A DNA stretch of 7,782 nucleotides, from positions 1 through 7,782 of the forward strand of contig SVOX01000076.1 in NCBI GenBank assembly GCA_015066165.1, written 5' to 3'. Shown piece after piece: positions 5,990 through 7,782 of this stretch. The translations under genes and the position numbers were made by a program. Within the stretch, counting starts at the first letter, position 1. Every line of letters begins with the position of its first letter. Below the pieces are notes generated by a model. That model saw only the letters and a program-made list of their open reading frames with translations, made no database searches and had not been told where the DNA came from. The stretch comes from Oscillospiraceae bacterium. GTDB taxonomy: Bacteria > Bacillota > Clostridia > Oscillospirales > Acutalibacteraceae.

Positions 5990-7219
5990 ATGCCTAAAAA
6001 TAACGATATGGAAATTTGTTGTTCCTTTTGCGGCAAGTCGCAAGATGAAGTAACCCGCCTTGTAGAAGGCCCCGGTGTTTATATTTGCGACAGATGTATC
6101 GAATTTTGCAGTACTTTGCTTTTCGATGACGAAATGCCCAAAAAAAGCAAAAAGAAAACCGCTCAAAAGGAATTTGTTCTTCCAAAACCGCAAGAAATTA
6201 AGGAAAAACTCGACCAATACGTAATTGGTCAAGATGAAGCCAAAAAAACCTTGTCGGTAGCGGTTTATAACCATTATAAACGTATTTTCAAAAACGTTGA
6301 CAGCGAAGTTGAACTTGGTAAAAGTAATGTTTTAATGTTGGGCCCCACGGGTGTTGGTAAAACTTTGTTGGCGCAAACTTTGGCAAAAGTTTTAGACGTG
6401 CCGATAGCGTTAACCGATGCTACAACCCTTACCGAAGCGGGTTATGTTGGCGAAGACGTTGAAAATATTCTTTTGCGTTTAATTCAGGCGGCTGATTACG
6501 ACATTGAAAAGGCGCAACGCGGTATAATTTACATTGACGAAATTGATAAAATTTCCCGCAAGAGTGAAAATGCTTCAATTACACGTGATGTTAGCGGTGA
6601 AGGCGTTCAACAAGCACTGCTTAAAATTCTTGAAGGTACGGTTGCCAACGTTCCGCCCCAAGGTGGCAGAAAGCATCCGCAACAAGAATTCATTCAAATT
6701 GATACTTCTAATATTTTATTTATATGCGCAGGTGCGTTTGACGGCATTGAAAAGGTTATTGAACGTCGTATCGGCGGTAGCAGTTTGGGCTTTGGCGCCG
6801 ACGTGAAATCACCAAAAAGCAAAGAAAGCGAAGCGCTAAGTCAAAAAGCAACACATCAAGACCTTGTTAAGTTTGGCATTATTCCCGAACTTGTGGGACG
6901 TATGCCTGTAATTACTGCTTTAAACGGAATGGATAAAGAAACTTTGGTTAAAATTATGTTGGAACCAAAAAATTCTATCATAAAGCAGTACGAAACATTG
7001 TTCTCGCTTGACGGTGTTGAACTTAAGTTTGAAAAGAAAGCGCTTGAAAAAATTGCCGAACTTACAATTGAACGTAAAACAGGCGCTCGTGGTCTTCGTT
7101 CAATAATTGAAGGCATTTTGCAACCGCTTATGTTTGAAACCCCATCGGATAATACAATTAAGAAAATTACAATTACTGCCAAAACCGTTACAGACGGCGA
7201 AGCAAAGATAGAAAGATAA
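5990..7219 (+). CDS. clpX: ATP-dependent Clp protease ATP-binding subunit ClpX
   Basis: AAA+ unfoldase that recognises tagged substrates, unfolds them and passes them to ClpP. The 409 residues are of standard length. The N-terminal zinc-binding domain has C11, C14, C33 and C36 (CSFCGK, YICDRC). The AAA+ module has Walker A GPTGVGKT (118-125), Walker B IIYIDEID (179-186), the pore loop GYVGE (151-155), the second pore loop around RDVSGEG (199-205) and the sensor-2 arginine in GARGLRS (365-371). The ClpP-docking loop carries LGF (266-268) in place of the IGF tripeptide of E. coli, consistent with pairing to the ClpP encoded just upstream. The ribosome-binding site AAAGAGG (5976-5982) lies within the last codons of clpP. 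The gene ends just before a hairpin repeat and a bidirectional terminator. Confidence 0.98.
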   Translation: MPKNNDMEICCSFCGKSQDEVTRLVEGPGVYICDRCIEFCSTLLFDDEMPKKSKKKTAQKEFVLPKPQEIKEKLDQYVIGQDEAKKTLSVAVYNHYKRIFKNVDSEVELGKSNVLMLGPTGVGKTLLAQTLAKVLDVPIALTDATTLTEAGYVGEDVENILLRLIQAADYDIEKAQRGIIYIDEIDKISRKSENASITRDVSGEGVQQALLKILEGTVANVPPQGGRKHPQQEFIQIDTSNILFICAGAFDGIEKVIERRIGGSSLGFGADVKSPKSKESEALSQKATHQDLVKFGIIPELVGRMPVITALNGMDKETLVKIMLEPKNSIIKQYETLFSLDGVELKFEKKALEKIAELTIERKTGARGLRSIIEGILQPLMFETPSDNTIKKITITAKTVTDGEAKIER

Positions 7220-7229
7220 AATCAAAAAA

Positions 7230-7256
7230 GTAGGGGACGACCAGCGTGTCGTTCCG
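7230..7256 (+). repeat. Single GTAG-headed hairpin repeat after clpX
   Basis: A 27-base unit that starts GTAGGGG and ends TTCCG, with stem ACGAC against GTCGT extended by a G-T and two G-C pairs around a CAGCGT loop. It differs at one base (position 7, G for A) from two units inside the neighbouring transposase gene at 7488-7514 and 7651-7677. This near identity ties the intergenic repeat directly to the transposase locus. It starts 10 bases after the clpX stop. Confidence 0.88.
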
Positions 7257-7261
7257 AAAAA

Positions 7262-7295
7262 ACAAAACCCAAGGTTTAATCACCTTGGGTTTTGT
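7262..7295. terminator. Bidirectional terminator between clpX and the transposase gene
   Basis: A perfect 13-base-pair stem pairs ACAAAACCCAAGG (7262-7274) with CCTTGGGTTTTGT (7283-7295) around an eight-base loop. On the minus strand the descending arm ends TTTTG and runs into TTTTTT, an excellent intrinsic terminator. On the plus strand the T residues are within the stem (TTTTG) and the tail is TGTGTTAAT, weaker but still likely to stop clpX transcripts. The transposase reading frame ends in the loop, so one arm of the stem is also coding (its last residues K-T-Q-G). Confidence 0.8.
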
Positions 7296-7782
7296 GTGTT
7301 AATATCCATTTTTCAGGATTTTGGTCTATATATTTCCACGCTTCGTTATAATCTTTTTGGTTGCGGATTATATGGTCGTAATATGATTTTTGCCATAGTT
7401 TTTTATCAAAAGGCGGTAAATTATTGCTTTTAACACCTTTAATATATTCGTTTGTTGTCGTTGCTTTGAAAAAACGCATTGCATCTTGTAGGGAACGACC
7501 AGCGTGTCGTTCCGTTATGTTGAGAATAAAATGTAAATGGTCTGGCATTATAACGTATTTATCAATTTTGATATTGTTGAATTTGTTTTTGATTTCTCGT
7601 ATCCATTTATGGATGATTTGATTTTGCAAAGGATTTGTGGAATTTTTTTGCGGAACGACACGCTGGTCGTTCCCTACGGACTCTATTTCAAAAAGATGCT
7701 TTCTGTTTTGAGTGCAAATTGTCACAAAATAACATCCAATTTGTCCATAATCATAATTTTCTAATCGGTTTTTCTTTCTTTG
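7276..7782 (-). CDS. REP-associated tyrosine transposase (RAYT), Y1/HUH family, start beyond window edge
   Basis: The minus-strand frame is open to the window edge, giving 168 residues with a TAA stop at 7276-7278. A start at the GTG 7723-7725 would be wrong: the frame continues upstream with NRLENYDYGQIGCYFVTICT (fragment residues 5-24). This is the normal beginning of RAYT proteins, so only a few residues are missing. The Y1-transposase core is clear: HUH motif in VIMPDHLHFIL (77-87; H82 and H84), the conserved WQKSYYDHIIRN (130-141), and YIDQNP (151-156), whose Y151 is the likely nucleophile. Known RAYTs are single-copy, domesticated relatives of IS200/IS605 transposases that bind and cleave GTAG-headed REP hairpins in single-stranded DNA. 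Residues 36-44 and 90-98 are encoded by two identical repeat copies (see repeats at 7651 and 7488). There are no visible stops or frameshifts, so it may be active. Confidence 0.92.
   Translation of the reverse strand, partial: QRKKNRLENYDYGQIGCYFVTICTQNRKHLFEIESVGNDQRVVPQKNSTNPLQNQIIHKWIREIKNKFNNIKIDKYVIMPDHLHFILNITERHAGRSLQDAMRFFKATTTNEYIKGVKSNNLPPFDKKLWQKSYYDHIIRNQKDYNEAWKYIDQNPEKWILTHKTQGD
7488..7514 (+). repeat. GTAG-headed repeat embedded in the transposase gene, copy A
   Basis: A 27-base unit starting GTAGGGAACGACC and ending GTTCCG, identical over all 27 bases to the inverted copy at 7651-7677. It lies antisense to the transposase and codes for about nine residues (E-R-H-A-G-R-S-L, fragment residues 90-98), just after the HUH strand. 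The flanking bases differ from the other copy, so identity stops exactly at the unit boundary. Confidence 0.9.
7651..7677 (-). repeat. GTAG-headed repeat embedded in the transposase gene, copy B
   Basis: The same 27-base unit in the coding orientation. It occupies exactly nine codons in phase and encodes V-G-N-D-Q-R-V-V-P (fragment residues 36-44). Together with copy A it forms an inverted pair with heads outward, the layout of the intergenic pairs, but with a 136-base spacer that encodes the HUH core. Confidence 0.9.

Noticed and set aside
7230..7677. Three near-identical 27-base repeats as a possible CRISPR array
   Set aside because: The copies are not evenly spaced, one is inverted, two are inside a gene, and no cas genes are present. 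The GTAG head and hairpin fit REP elements.
7276..7725. Transposase starting at the GTG 7723-7725
   Set aside because: The frame remains open to the window edge, and the upstream residues (NRLENYDYGQ...) match the conserved start of RAYT proteins, so the true start is outside the window.

Overview
The window is a compact, AT-rich stretch of bacterial chromosome. Strong purine-rich ribosome-binding sites, the rbgA-rnhB order and the tig-clpP-clpX order point to a Gram-positive member of the Clostridia, probably a gut-associated Oscillospiraceae/Ruminococcaceae-type organism. The class is well supported by gene content and order. The family is inference only.

Left part (1-2565): the last codons of a ribosome-assembly GTPase (rbgA/ylqF) overlap the start of rnhB (RNase HII). 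rnhB overlaps a YraN/UPF0102 nuclease-fold gene by one base, so the three form a translationally coupled housekeeping operon. A near-consensus sigma-A promoter then drives thrC (threonine synthase).

Middle (2566-3710): thrC converges on a small gene on the minus strand (2667-2828), a 53-residue, seven-cysteine DUF1540-type protein. Between the two stop codons sits an inverted pair of short hairpin repeats that looks like a two-way terminator. Divergent from the small gene is a COG1768-like metallophosphoesterase.

Right part (3711-7219): tig (trigger factor), clpP and clpX form the conserved protein-folding and proteolysis cluster. The trigger factor carries an unusual 49-residue lysine/threonine/alanine tail resembling histone H1. 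The tig-clpP gap holds a terminator-like hairpin and three more hairpin repeats. clpP and clpX are four bases apart and surely co-translated.

Right edge (7220-7782): a minus-strand RAYT (REP-associated tyrosine transposase, Y1/HUH family) enters from the window edge and converges on clpX. The eight hairpin repeats in the window all start with GTAGGG and end in CCG, the architecture of REP elements that such enzymes act on. They occur as two close inverted pairs, two singles, and two identical inverted copies lying in frame inside the transposase gene itself, on either side of its HUH catalytic core. The most unusual biology here is this REP/RAYT system, including the self-embedded repeats. 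The trigger factor tail and the cysteine-rich small protein come next.
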